Of a stretch of DNA of 64,000 nt, positions 54,761 to 63,171 are shown piece by piece; position 1 is the first letter of the stretch, and every line of letters begins with the position of its first letter. The DNA lies in assembly GCA_009782605.1 (NCBI GenBank), contig WRIR01000007.1, positions 37,003 through 101,002 of the forward strand. Direction: 5' to 3'. The notes beneath the pieces are model-generated. The model saw only the letters and a program-made list of their open reading frames with translations, ran no database searches and had not been told where the DNA came from. The translations under genes were made by a program, and so were the position numbers. Source of the DNA: Eggerthellaceae bacterium. Lineage in GTDB: Bacteria > Actinomycetota > Coriobacteriia > Coriobacteriales > Eggerthellaceae.

Positions 54761-54780
54761 CCTGTCACATTGTTGACAGG
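54761..54780 (+). terminator. Short hairpin after the radical SAM gene
   Basis: CCTGTCA (54761-54767) and TGACAGG (54774-54780) form a 7-bp stem, followed by a run of G rather than T. It may be a weak terminator or regulatory hairpin. Confidence 0.4.
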
Positions 54781-54878
54781 AGGGGGGGGTGGCCTATTTA
54801 GGGTTGCAGCATAAGCTTTTGGGTAAAGGCAGCCTGTTTCGTGCTCCAGGCTTACCAAATTTCTCAAATTCCACCCAC

Positions 54879-54908
54879 TTGGATGCTCCACCCGTTATAT
54901 GGCATAAT
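54879..54908 (+). promoter_or_regulatory. Promoter of the alkC-like gene
   Basis: TTGGAT (54879-54884), an 18-base spacer and CATAAT (54903-54908) form a plausible housekeeping promoter 27 bases upstream of ATG 54936. Confidence 0.5.
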
Positions 54909-54935
54909 CATGTTACGAACGCGAGAGGGGTTCCC

Positions 54936-56045
54936 ATGGCTGAGGCTCTTAAGAACTACTTCACCCCTGAAAGGCTGCACGTTATTGCCACAGGCATCCA
55001 GTCGGTCTACCGTCCTTTTGACGTGGACAGGTTTTTGGAATCAACCCTTGATGAAACATGGGAGAGCCTGGAACTAAAAGACCGAATCTACAAAATATCT
55101 GCCAGTCTGGGTGCTTTTTTGCCCGCCGACTACGAACAGGCTCTTGGCGTTATTGACACGGTAGTCGCAGACTATGGTACTTGGCCTGAGGGCATAGGTA
55201 TGTTCTTTCCGGCCTTCGTCGAACTCTTCGGGCAAGATGAGAGGCATTGGGATTTGTCCATGGCTGCCCTGGCCCGATACACTCCCCACGCATCGGCGGA
55301 GTTTGCGGTGCGCCCCTTTATCATCAATCATGAGAAACGCATGATGGCGCAAATGTATGAATGGTCTCAGCACGAGAGCGAGGACGTGCGCAGGCTTTCT
55401 AGCGAGGGTTGTCGCCCTCAGCTGCCATGGGCTCCTGCCCTGACGAGCTTCAAGAAAGACCCTGCGCCTATTTTGCCCATACTGGAGCAGCTAAAATGCG
55501 ACCCTTCGGCATATGTGCGCAAAAGTGCTGCAAACAATCTCAACGACATTTCTAAAACACACCCAGAACTCGTGGTAAAGCTTGCAACAGAGTGGTACGG
55601 CGAAAACAAAAAGACCGACTGGATCGTAAAGCATGGGTGTAGGACCCTGCTCAAGCAGGGAAACCTCGAAGTGCTGGCTATTTTTGGTTACCACGATGCC
55701 GCCTCGCTCAAGGTGGAGGATTTCGCCTTGGGCTTGACCTCCCTATCCATTGGCGAAAATATGGGTTTTACCTTTACGCTTCTGGCTCAAGAAGAAACCA
55801 AGATACGGCTTGAGTATGGAATTGACTACGTAAAAGCCAACGGAAAAAGAAACAGGAAAATCTTTCAGCTTTCAGAGTCTTCCTTAAAAAAGGACGAATC
55901 AAAACCCTACCTAAGAAAACACAGCTTTGCGGATTTGAGCACACGAAAGCACCATCCCGGCACGCACTCAATCACGCTCATTGTCAATGGTGCAGAACGC
56001 GGCACCCTCGATTTTGAACTAGAAGAAGCCAAAGGGACAAGCTAA
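54936..56045 (+). CDS. alkC: AlkC-type DNA alkylation repair protein
   Basis: The 369-residue protein matches AlkC/AlkD HEAT-like-repeat glycosylases: MAEALKNYFTPERL at the start, then SMAALARYTPHASAEFAVRP, DVRRLSSEGCRPQLPWAPAL and SAYVRKSAANNLNDISKTHP. The helical repeats bind alkylated DNA without base flipping and remove cationic lesions such as 3-methyladenine. Residues about 265-369 probably form the Ig-like C-terminal domain known from some AlkC proteins. ATG 54936 follows GAGAGGGG. Composition is less GC-rich than the preceding genes, so it may be acquired; a tag relic elsewhere in the window could reflect functional replacement. Confidence 0.9.
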   Translation: MAEALKNYFTPERLHVIATGIQSVYRPFDVDRFLESTLDETWESLELKDRIYKISASLGAFLPADYEQALGVIDTVVADYGTWPEGIGMFFPAFVELFGQDERHWDLSMAALARYTPHASAEFAVRPFIINHEKRMMAQMYEWSQHESEDVRRLSSEGCRPQLPWAPALTSFKKDPAPILPILEQLKCDPSAYVRKSAANNLNDISKTHPELVVKLATEWYGENKKTDWIVKHGCRTLLKQGNLEVLAIFGYHDAASLKVEDFALGLTSLSIGENMGFTFTLLAQEETKIRLEYGIDYVKANGKRNRKIFQLSESSLKKDESKPYLRKHSFADLSTRKHHPGTHSITLIVNGAERGTLDFELEEAKGTS

Positions 56046-56109
56046 AACAAGGATAAATCCCAAACTCCCAAAAAACCTCCTGGGCCTCACGGCTTTTCCT
56101 GTCCAATCC

Positions 56110-56118
56110 TGTTACAAT
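56110..56118 (+). promoter_or_regulatory. Extended -10 promoter of the KilA-N gene
   Basis: TG-T-TACAAT (56110-56118) is an extended -10 element, 33 bases before ATG 56152, with AGAAGG as ribosome-binding site. No strong -35 is needed or seen. Confidence 0.5.
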
Positions 56119-56151
56119 ATATAAGAACAAATGTTTGATTAGAAGGTTATT

Positions 56152-57006
56152 ATGATGGACCAAAAGAATGAGATAATTACCGTGCAAGGGACAGCCATTA
56201 GTGTTGTTAAGCATGGCAAAGAGGACTATGTTTCATTGACCGATATGGCAGCGTGTAAGAATGCCGACGATCCAAATCAGGTGATTTTTAATTGGTTGAG
56301 CACGTACTATACTATAGGCTTTTTGGCTGTGTGGGAGCAAGTCAATAACCCTAGTTTTAACCCTCTGGGATTGCAGGGGATTAAAAATGAACCCGGGCGC
56401 TTGTTGGTGTCTACCAAGAAATGGGTCGAGGCTACCAATGCAACAGGTATCTATTCAAAAGCTGGGCGATACGGCGGCGGTACATATGCCCATAAAGATA
56501 TTGCTTTTGAGTTTGGAACATGGCTATCGGCTGAGTTCAAGTACTATTTAATCCTTGAGTTTCAGCGCTTGCAACAAGAGGAGCAGCAACGCCTTTCTTT
56601 GGAGTGGAACCTCCAGCGTACGCTTGCCAAGATTAACTATCGTATCCATACCGATGCCATCAAAGAACAGATAATTCCACCCGAGGTTACCAAAGAACAG
56701 GCTACTTTTATCTATGCCTCAGAAGCTGACCTGTTAAATGTGGCTTTGTTTGGCAAAACAGCCGCTGAATGGCGTGCCATAAATCCCAAAGCACAAGGCA
56801 ACATTCGTGATGATGCCACCTTAGAACAGCTTGTTGTTTTGTCCAACATGGAAAGTGTCAATGCGGTACTTATCCGAGAAGGCTTAGAGCAAAGTGAGCG
56901 ACTTATAAAACTCAACCAAATAGCCATCACCCAGCTTACCTCTCTGCTGGGCAACGAACACATTAAGAGGCTTGGGACGAGCAGTTTGCCAAGAAGCACG
57001 GCTTAG
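56152..57006 (+). CDS. KilA-N domain protein
   Basis: The 284-residue protein has an N-terminal KilA-N domain: YVSLTDMAACKNADDPNQVI, NWLSTYYTIGFLAVWE, WVEATNATGIYSKAGRYGGG and THKDIAFEFGTWLSAEFKYY-like sequence (about residues 26-135), followed by a helical C-terminal half (ESVNAVLIREGLEQSERLIK). KilA-N proteins are phage or plasmid DNA-binding proteins and also occur as orphan chromosomal genes. GC content is clearly lower than in the neighbours. No integrase or other phage genes flank it, so it looks like a solitary acquisition. Confidence 0.9.
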   Translation: MMDQKNEIITVQGTAISVVKHGKEDYVSLTDMAACKNADDPNQVIFNWLSTYYTIGFLAVWEQVNNPSFNPLGLQGIKNEPGRLLVSTKKWVEATNATGIYSKAGRYGGGTYAHKDIAFEFGTWLSAEFKYYLILEFQRLQQEEQQRLSLEWNLQRTLAKINYRIHTDAIKEQIIPPEVTKEQATFIYASEADLLNVALFGKTAAEWRAINPKAQGNIRDDATLEQLVVLSNMESVNAVLIREGLEQSERLIKLNQIAITQLTSLLGNEHIKRLGTSSLPRSTA

Positions 57007-57058
57007 TTTTGTGCGTGTGTCTTGGGGTCGTGTGTCTCGGGGCGGCGTGACACCGGGA

Positions 57059-57124
57059 TTGGGGAAATATCCTAAAATTAGTATAATCGAATAACTATAT
57101 TATCATATAACAATATGATAATAT
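57059..57124 (+). promoter_or_regulatory. Promoter with perfect 12-bp-arm operator palindrome before the molybdoenzyme operon
   Basis: TTGGGG (57059-57064), a 17-base spacer and TATAAT (57082-57087) form a promoter. Just downstream, ATATTATCATAT (57097-57108) and ATATGATAATAT (57113-57124) are perfect inverted repeats separated by AACA. The palindrome would lie at about +4 to +31 and is an attractive repressor site for the operon at 57279; the regulator is not known. Confidence 0.65.
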
Positions 57125-57278
57125 GACAGGACTGGTCTGCCGGGTGCGGCTCGGGTATGACACGATTTCCCAGAGGCACGAGAGGCACAAAGCACGAGAC
57201 AGGGAAAAGAGGGGCTTCATGCCGCACGCTGCCGGAAGACCACGAGTTTGCTTTCCGCATAACTGACAAGGAGGAAAC

Positions 57279-59762
57279 ATGCTGGAAAAAAAGACACAGT
57301 CACAAAACGGCCTGTCAAGGCGAAGCTTCCTGAAGGCCGTGGCCGCAACGGGTGCGGCTGGTGCCTTGGCGGGCGCCGTCGGGTGCACGCCCGATGAAAA
57401 AGAAGGCACGCCTTCCGGGGAAACGGCCCAGGCGGGGCCCGGTCCCGGGGAACAGGTCTTCCAGGGCGTCTGCCGGGGCAACTGCTCAAGCTCCTGCGTC
57501 ATGAACGTCGTGGTGCGTGACGGGAAGATAGTGAAGACCGAGCCTCTGGAAATGGACAACCCGGACGACTCGCGCATGTGCGTGCGCGGGCACACGCACC
57601 CCCAGCGCGTCTATGCGCCGAACCGCCTGAAGCACCCCTTGCGCCGCGTCGAGGGCACGCCCCGCGGCGCGGGCGAGTGGGAACAGCTCTCCTGGGACGA
57701 GGCAATCTCCTACATCGCCGAGAAATGGAAGGGCTTCCGCGAGGAGTTCGGCGACAGCAGCATCGCCTACCATTACGGGTCGGGGAACCTCGCTTTCGAC
57801 CCGAAGTTCACATTGAGGCTGTTCAGGGCCATGCACTCGACCAACATCGTGCAGACCGTCGACTATGCCTACTGCTATTACATGGGGCCGAAGGTGCTTG
57901 GCTACGGGCCGTGGTTCTTCGGGAACGACCCGAAGACGATGACGTCTGCAAAGAACGTCTTCGTATGGGGGATGAACCCCTCGCACTCGTGGGCGACCTC
58001 GTGGCCCTATGTGCAAAACGCGATCGACGCGGGCGCGAAGTTCGTCGTCATCGACCCCCAGTTCACGGTCATGGCAGGCAAGGCCGACCAGTACGTCCAG
58101 ATCAGGCCGGGCACCGACGCCGCGCTTGCAATGGCGATGTTCAACATCCTTCTGGACGAGGGCTTCAACGACGACGACTACCTGAGGAAGGGCACCGTGG
58201 CCCCCTTCCTCGTCAAGGACGAGGACGGCCGCTATCTCAGGATGAGCGACCTGGGCGTCGAGCCGACGGAAGGCCCGGTCGACCCGCGCACGGGGCAGCC
58301 GACCGTGGTAGACCCCTTCGTCATGCGGGCGGAAGACGGCACGCTGGGGACTATCGAGGAAATCGCCGAGCCGGTCATCCGGGGGACCTTCGAGATCGAG
58401 GGCCACACGGTCACGACCGCCTTCGACCTGCTTGTCGAGCGCTGTAGCGAATGGACCCCCGAGAAGGCCTCGGGCGTCACCCAGGTCCCGGTGGACACGA
58501 TCTACGACCTGGCACGCACCTTCGCCGACGGGCCGACGACGGTGATGCTCAACATGGGCATCGACCACCTCAGCAACGGTGGCGCTGCCTATCACGCGAT
58601 GTTCTGCCTGTCCTTCGTGACCGGCCAGGTGGGCTTCCCGGGCGCGGGGTGGACGGGCGCCTCCTTCAACATGAGCAGCGGCGTCGTGAACTCCTACGCG
58701 ACCTATCCCGAGGGAGGGACACCCGGCCCCGAGGTGTTCAACCAGTACCTCCCCATGGTGATGGAGACCGGGATGTTCAACGGGAACCCCCTGCCCATCA
58801 AGAGCCTGTACTGCATCATCCTCAACCCGCTGGTCACCTCGACGGGGAGGACGGAGCAGCTGGAGGCCTTCGACAAGATAGAGTTCATCGTCGTCGCCGA
58901 CGTCATACTGAGCGAGACGGCGAAGTACGCCGACGTCGTCTTGCCGGTCCCCCACTACTTCGAGAAGTGGGACCTCTCCTACAACGTCACCCCGGTCGTG
59001 GCCGTGAGCGAGAAGGCGATCGAGCCGCTTTACGACTGCAAGACCGACCACGAGATCACCTGCCTGCTCGCCGAGGCGATGGGGGTCGCCGACACGGTGA
59101 ACATGACCTGGGACGAGTACATGGACCATTGTCTCGACGCCGACGGGGCGCGGGCCTTCGGCGTCAACTCGTGGGAAGACATGAAGGAGATGAAGATATT
59201 CTACTCGGCGAGGGACGGCTGGTGCCACGGGCAGGACTACACCTTCATGACGCCGACGGGCCGTGCGCAGTTCTACCTTGAGGATGCAAAGCCCTTAAAC
59301 GACTACGGGCAGGTCGCGTCGGGCGAGTTCGACCCCCGCAAAGAGGCGCTGCCCTACTGGGATCCCCCCGTCGAGGCCTGGCACGAGAACCCGCTGCACG
59401 GGCAATACCCCCTCCAGATCATGACCTGGCGCTCCCGGTTCAAGGTTCACTCCCAGTTCACCCACATCCCGTGGCTGCTGGAGCTGTGGCCCGAGCCCTA
59501 CCTCTACATGAACGCCGAGGACGCGGCTGCGCGGGGAATCAGCACGGGGGACACCATCAAGGCCTTCAACGACCGCGGCCACATGGTCTGCAAGGCCGTC
59601 TGCAGCGCCGGCATCGCCCCGGGCACCGTGCTGCAGGATCACGGATGGGAGATAGACCAGTACATCGACGGTTCCCTCTCAGACCTGATAGGGAACAACT
59701 CCCACCCGGCAACGAACCATATGGCCTGGTATGACAGCCTGTGCCAAGTAGAGAAAGCATAA
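57279..59762 (+). CDS. Tat-exported molybdopterin oxidoreductase, catalytic subunit (DMSO reductase family)
   Basis: The 827-residue protein has a twin-arginine signal (LSRRSFLKAVAATGAAGALA) with a lipobox-like AVGC, so it is exported folded and may be lipid-anchored. Residues about 60-105 carry the Fe-S motif C-x3-C-x3-C (GVCRGNCSSSCVMN) with a fourth Cys in SRMCVRGHTHPQR. Family segments follow: YAPNRLKHPLRRVEG, LSWDEAISYIAEKW, FVWGMNPSHSWATSWPYVQN, FVVIDPQFTVMAGKAD and a C-terminal guanine-dinucleotide domain. The substrate cannot be told; Eggerthellaceae relatives act on sulfoxides, catechols and similar acceptors. AAGGAGG precedes the ATG. A DmsB-like subunit and a chaperone follow. Confidence 0.92.
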   Translation: MLEKKTQSQNGLSRRSFLKAVAATGAAGALAGAVGCTPDEKEGTPSGETAQAGPGPGEQVFQGVCRGNCSSSCVMNVVVRDGKIVKTEPLEMDNPDDSRMCVRGHTHPQRVYAPNRLKHPLRRVEGTPRGAGEWEQLSWDEAISYIAEKWKGFREEFGDSSIAYHYGSGNLAFDPKFTLRLFRAMHSTNIVQTVDYAYCYYMGPKVLGYGPWFFGNDPKTMTSAKNVFVWGMNPSHSWATSWPYVQNAIDAGAKFVVIDPQFTVMAGKADQYVQIRPGTDAALAMAMFNILLDEGFNDDDYLRKGTVAPFLVKDEDGRYLRMSDLGVEPTEGPVDPRTGQPTVVDPFVMRAEDGTLGTIEEIAEPVIRGTFEIEGHTVTTAFDLLVERCSEWTPEKASGVTQVPVDTIYDLARTFADGPTTVMLNMGIDHLSNGGAAYHAMFCLSFVTGQVGFPGAGWTGASFNMSSGVVNSYATYPEGGTPGPEVFNQYLPMVMETGMFNGNPLPIKSLYCIILNPLVTSTGRTEQLEAFDKIEFIVVADVILSETAKYADVVLPVPHYFEKWDLSYNVTPVVAVSEKAIEPLYDCKTDHEITCLLAEAMGVADTVNMTWDEYMDHCLDADGARAFGVNSWEDMKEMKIFYSARDGWCHGQDYTFMTPTGRAQFYLEDAKPLNDYGQVASGEFDPRKEALPYWDPPVEAWHENPLHGQYPLQIMTWRSRFKVHSQFTHIPWLLELWPEPYLYMNAEDAAARGISTGDTIKAFNDRGHMVCKAVCSAGIAPGTVLQDHGWEIDQYIDGSLSDLIGNNSHPATNHMAWYDSLCQVEKA

Positions 59763-59773
59763 GGGGGTACACC

Positions 59774-60391
59774 ATGCGTTACGGAATGGTAGTAGACACG
59801 AAACGATGCATCGGCTGCTTTGCCTGCACGGTAGCGTGTAAATCAAAGAACAACCTGCCCAACGACATGCTTTGGAATCGGGTGGAGACTGTCGGCGGCG
59901 ACTTCATGGACACGCCGAGCGGGACCTTTGCGACCGGGCTTTCCCTGTCCTACCTGCCGGTTGCCTGCCAGCACTGCGACAACCCCTTCTGTGTCGAGGT
60001 CTGCCCGACGGGCGCCAGCTACAAGGACGAGCAGACAGGCCGCGTCCTGATAGACCACGAGGTCTGCATCGGCTGCAAGACCTGTATGGTCGCCTGCCCC
60101 TACGAGGTGCGGCAATACAACGAAAACGAACCGGAATACTACCTCGACTTCCCGCTGGGGGACTTCGACGCGCCGGCGCATGTCGCCAACACCGTCGAGA
60201 AGTGCACCTTCTGCGCGAACCGCGTCGACCGGGGCGAGAAGCCGTCGTGCATGATGCTCTGCCCTGCCCGCGCGCGCTTCTGGGGCGACCTGGACGACCC
60301 GGCAAGCGACGTCAGCAGGCTTATCGAGGGGAAGGAGACCTACCGGCTGCTTGAGGAAAAGGGCTCCGAACCGAACTGCTACTACATCTAG
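59774..60391 (+). CDS. DmsB-like four-cluster ferredoxin subunit
   Basis: The 205-residue protein has four cysteine groups typical of DmsB/NrfC electron-transfer subunits: Cys12-15-18-22 (KRCIGCFACTVACK), ACQHCDNPFCVEVCPTGAS, VCIGCKTCMVACPYEVR and KCTFCANRVDRG with a late MMLCPARAR. It passes electrons to the catalytic subunit and has no export signal, so it is presumably carried out by the Tat signal of its partner. ATG 59774 was preferred over the frame start at 59741, which overlaps the catalytic gene, because GGGGGTACACC precedes it and MRYGMVVDTKRCIGC is canonical. Confidence 0.94.
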   Translation: MRYGMVVDTKRCIGCFACTVACKSKNNLPNDMLWNRVETVGGDFMDTPSGTFATGLSLSYLPVACQHCDNPFCVEVCPTGASYKDEQTGRVLIDHEVCIGCKTCMVACPYEVRQYNENEPEYYLDFPLGDFDAPAHVANTVEKCTFCANRVDRGEKPSCMMLCPARARFWGDLDDPASDVSRLIEGKETYRLLEEKGSEPNCYYI

Positions 60392-60410
60392 CGGCCCTCG
60401 GGGAATTCTG

Positions 60411-60545
60411 ATGCGACCAGCGGAGACACAAGCAGCGGAGGCGCCGTCGGCAGATATGCGGCCGGCGGGGCCTCTGTCGGCAGATGCGCCGCCGGCAGGT
60501 ATGCGACCGACGGAGACTCTGCCGCCGGAGGCCCCCGAGCACTTC
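60411..60545 (+). repeat. Three 45-bp tandem repeats, each beginning with ATG, inside the TorD-like gene
   Basis: The units start at 60411, 60456 and 60501 and encode MRPAETQAAEAPSAD, MRPAGPLSADAPPAG and MRPTETLPPEAPEHF. The repeat precedes the conserved domain and adds only a Pro/Ala-rich extension. Confidence 0.85.
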
Positions 60546-61199
60546 CAGGCCAAGGCGGAGCTGTGCCAGTTCCTTGCGACGGTCCTGCGCCTTCCGGGTG
60601 ACCTTCTTGTGGAAGGGATATGCTCCGGGGCCTTCGAGAACGAGCTTCGGGACATCGCCGATCAGCTGGGGCTTGCCCTGCCCCAGCCGGAGGCCGAGCG
60701 GTGCTTCCGGGAGCTCGCGGGCGAGGGCGGGCCGTGCCGGGTGACCCTGGCGGAAATCCGGCACGCGCACACCTCCCTGTTCACCCACCCCGAAAAGCCG
60801 CTCGTCGCCCCGTATGAGAGCCTGTTCCGGTATTGGGAGAAGCATCCCGGCGGGTCCTACGGGGAAGCGCCCCGCATGTTCGTCTCCCCGGTGGCGATGG
60901 ACGCCGAGCGCGCCTACAGGGAGGCGGGGCTGTCCCGCTCGCCCGAGGTGAACGAGCCGGCGGACCATATCTCGGTGGAGCTGGAGTTCCTCTCCCGCCT
61001 GTACTCAGAGAAAGCCTGTCTTCTCCTTGAAGGCAGGCTTGACGATGCGGCGGGGGTGGACAAGGCGCTTGCGGGCTTCCTTGAGCGGCATATCGGGAAG
61101 TGGGGCGCCGGCTTCTTCGAGCGCGTGGCCACGTCCGGCGTCCACCCCTTCTACCGGCTTGTCGGCCTTGTGGGCACCGCGCTGGTGGCAGCCCTGTGA
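60411..61199 (+). CDS. TorD/DmsD-family chaperone
   Basis: The 262-residue protein has the all-helical TorD fold: KAELCQFLATVLRLPGDLLV near residue 46, HTSLFTHPEKPLVAPYESLF in the middle, EPADHISVELEFLSRLYSEK with the family's DH--ELEF motif, and FLERHIGKWGAGFFERV near the end. It inserts or guards the molybdenum cofactor and proofreads the Tat signal of the catalytic subunit. The first 42 residues consist of three imperfect 15-residue repeats, each starting with Met, so ATG 60411, 60456 or 60501 could serve as start. GGGGA is 6 bases before 60411. Confidence 0.88.
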   Translation: MRPAETQAAEAPSADMRPAGPLSADAPPAGMRPTETLPPEAPEHFQAKAELCQFLATVLRLPGDLLVEGICSGAFENELRDIADQLGLALPQPEAERCFRELAGEGGPCRVTLAEIRHAHTSLFTHPEKPLVAPYESLFRYWEKHPGGSYGEAPRMFVSPVAMDAERAYREAGLSRSPEVNEPADHISVELEFLSRLYSEKACLLLEGRLDDAAGVDKALAGFLERHIGKWGAGFFERVATSGVHPFYRLVGLVGTALVAAL

Positions 61200-61273
61200 C
61201 AGGAGGACGATAGTACATTTCCCACATTGCGCCCGTCATTCGCTGGCCCGTCATTTCCCACGCTGCGCCTATC

Positions 61274-61294
61274 ATTGCGGGCTTGACCCGCAAT
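61274..61294. repeat. Single REP-like unit of the ATTGCGGG family
   Basis: ATTGCGGG (61274-61281), five bases and CCCGCAAT (61287-61294) repeat the unit seen at 38520-38540. It lies in the 172-base gap between the TorD-like gene and the convergent ABC-F gene; the gap also has several short CATT-GCG motifs that look like decayed copies (61223-61270). Confidence 0.85.
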
Positions 61295-61371
61295 CCTGCC
61301 CTTGCAAGGAAAATGACGTTTCTTGTGACACACCTCCCATCCCCTGTCACGCTGCGCCTCCAACCGTCATT

Positions 61372-63171
61372 CTACAGGTCGAGCCTTTCGGACAACTCCA
61401 TCCAGGCATCCTCTTCCTTGGTCAGGCGGGCTTGGGTGTCTTGGAGCCTGTCTTGGAGCTCGCCGAGCGCCAGGTAGTCAGAAGGGTCTGCTGCGTCCAT
61501 GTCGCGCATGAGGGCTTCCCGCTGCCTTTCGAGGGCGGCCATCCTCCGCTCGGCTGCTGCAATCTGCTTTTTCGCCTGGTAGGCCTCGCCGCCCGAAAGG
61601 GCAGGCCTGCCTTGCGCGGCCTGCTCCTCGGCTTGTGCCGCATCCTGTGCCGCGCCCTGCGCCTCGGCACGCTGGGCGAGGATATCCAGGTACTCGTCGA
61701 CCCCGCCGGGCAGGTGGCGCAGTCTGCCGTCGAGAAGGGCGAACTGGCTGTCGGTGATACGCTCGGTCAGGTGGCGGTCGTGACTCACCAGCAGCAGGGT
61801 CCCCGGCCAGGTGTCGAGCAGGTCTTCCATGACCGCTAGCATGTCGGTGTCCATGTCGTTGCCGGGCTCGTCGAGGATGAGCACGTTCGGCTCGTCGGCA
61901 AGGGTGAGCAGGAGCTGGAGCCTGCGCTTCTGGCCTCCGGACAAGTCGCGCACGAAGGACTGCAGGTGCTCCCGCGCAAAACCGAGGCGTTCCAGGAGCT
62001 TGGCGGTGGTGACGCTCTTCCCGTCGACGGTCAGGCGCGTCTTGTGGCGGCCCAGCACCTCGCGCACCCGGTCGCCCGCCACGTCCTCAAGCTCGGCAAG
62101 CTGCTGAGAGAGCAGCACGGCCTTCACGGTCCTCCCCGTCTTGACCCGGCCTGCGGTGGGGGAGAGCTGCCCGGAAAGGATGTGCAGGAGCGTCGTCTTG
62201 CCCGTGCCGTTCTCGCCGAGGATGCCGAAGCGGTCCCCGGGGCCGACCAGCCAGTCGATCCCGTCAAGCACCGTGCGGTCGCCGTAGCGCACCGTCACGC
62301 CGACGAGCTCGAACACCTGCTTGCCGAGGCGTGTGATGGCAGCCCGCCTCAGCTCCAGGGTGTCGCGCAGGGGAGGGTCGTTGGCGACAAGCTCGCGTGC
62401 GGCCTTCAGGTGGAACTTCGGCTTGGTCGCACGGGCCCGGGCCCCGCGGGAAAGCCAGGCGAGCTCCTTGCGCATCATGTTCTGCCGCCGTTCCTCGGTG
62501 ACCTGCGCGATGCGGTCCCGCTCGACGCGCTGCTGCACGTAGGCCGAGAATCCCCCCTCGAAGGACTCGACCACGCCGTCGTGGACCTCCCACATGGAAA
62601 GCGCCACTTCGTCGAGGAACCAGCGGTCGTGGGTGATGACGAGCAGGGCGCCGGCGTTCTTCTGCCAGCGGTCCTTCAAGTGGCCGGCGAGCCAGGCGAT
62701 CGCCCGCATGTCCAAGTGGTTCGTCGGCTCGTCGAGCATGAGGATGTCCCAGTCCTGGATGAGCAGCCGGGCAAGGTCGACGCGGCGGCGCTGCCCGCCG
62801 GACAGCTCCCCGACCAGGGCCTCCCAGGGGATGTCGCTGATGAGCGCCCTCACGGTCTCGCGCAGCTTCCGGTCGGCCGCCCACGTGTACTCGGGGGCCT
62901 CGCCGACCACCGCGTGCCTGACCGTCCCACGGCTGTCCAGTGCATCCGCCTGCCCGAGCACGCCGATGGTCGGGCTCCCCTTGGGGATGACCTCGCCGCC
63001 GTCAGGCGCATAGCCGCCCGCCAAGACCCTGAGCAGTGTCGTTTTCCCGTCGCCGTTCCTGCCGACGATGCCGATGCGGTCGCCGCCGTTCACCCCAAGG
63101 GTCACCTGGCTGAAAACCTTCTTCGCCGGAAACTCGACAGAGACATCCTTAGCACTCAGAAGAACACCCAC
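61372..63171 (-). CDS. ABC-F family ATPase (Uup-like)
   Basis: The 599-residue protein has two ABC cassettes without membrane helices. The first has GIVGRNGDGKTTLLRVLAG, LSGGQRRRVDLARLL and LMLDEPTNHLD; the second GILGENGTGKTTLLHILSG, LSGGQKRRLQLLLTL and LILDEPGNDMDTDM, in which the usual TNHLD is GNDMD, as in Uup. A linker region (about 215-280) and a C-terminal coiled coil (about 520-599, YQAKKQIAAAERRMAALERQ) fit Uup. ABC-F proteins act on ribosomes or nucleic acids. GTG 63171 follows AGGGGG. The coiled coil is preceded by an Ala/Gln/Glu-rich linker. Confidence 0.92.
   Translation of the reverse strand: MGVLLSAKDVSVEFPAKKVFSQVTLGVNGGDRIGIVGRNGDGKTTLLRVLAGGYAPDGGEVIPKGSPTIGVLGQADALDSRGTVRHAVVGEAPEYTWAADRKLRETVRALISDIPWEALVGELSGGQRRRVDLARLLIQDWDILMLDEPTNHLDMRAIAWLAGHLKDRWQKNAGALLVITHDRWFLDEVALSMWEVHDGVVESFEGGFSAYVQQRVERDRIAQVTEERRQNMMRKELAWLSRGARARATKPKFHLKAARELVANDPPLRDTLELRRAAITRLGKQVFELVGVTVRYGDRTVLDGIDWLVGPGDRFGILGENGTGKTTLLHILSGQLSPTAGRVKTGRTVKAVLLSQQLAELEDVAGDRVREVLGRHKTRLTVDGKSVTTAKLLERLGFAREHLQSFVRDLSGGQKRRLQLLLTLADEPNVLILDEPGNDMDTDMLAVMEDLLDTWPGTLLLVSHDRHLTERITDSQFALLDGRLRHLPGGVDEYLDILAQRAEAQGAAQDAAQAEEQAAQGRPALSGGEAYQAKKQIAAAERRMAALERQREALMRDMDAADPSDYLALGELQDRLQDTQARLTKEEDAWMELSERLDL

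Noticed and set aside
60411..60545. Possible CRISPR-like array because of three regular repeats
   Set aside because: The units are contiguous, have no spacers and are in frame with the chaperone gene.
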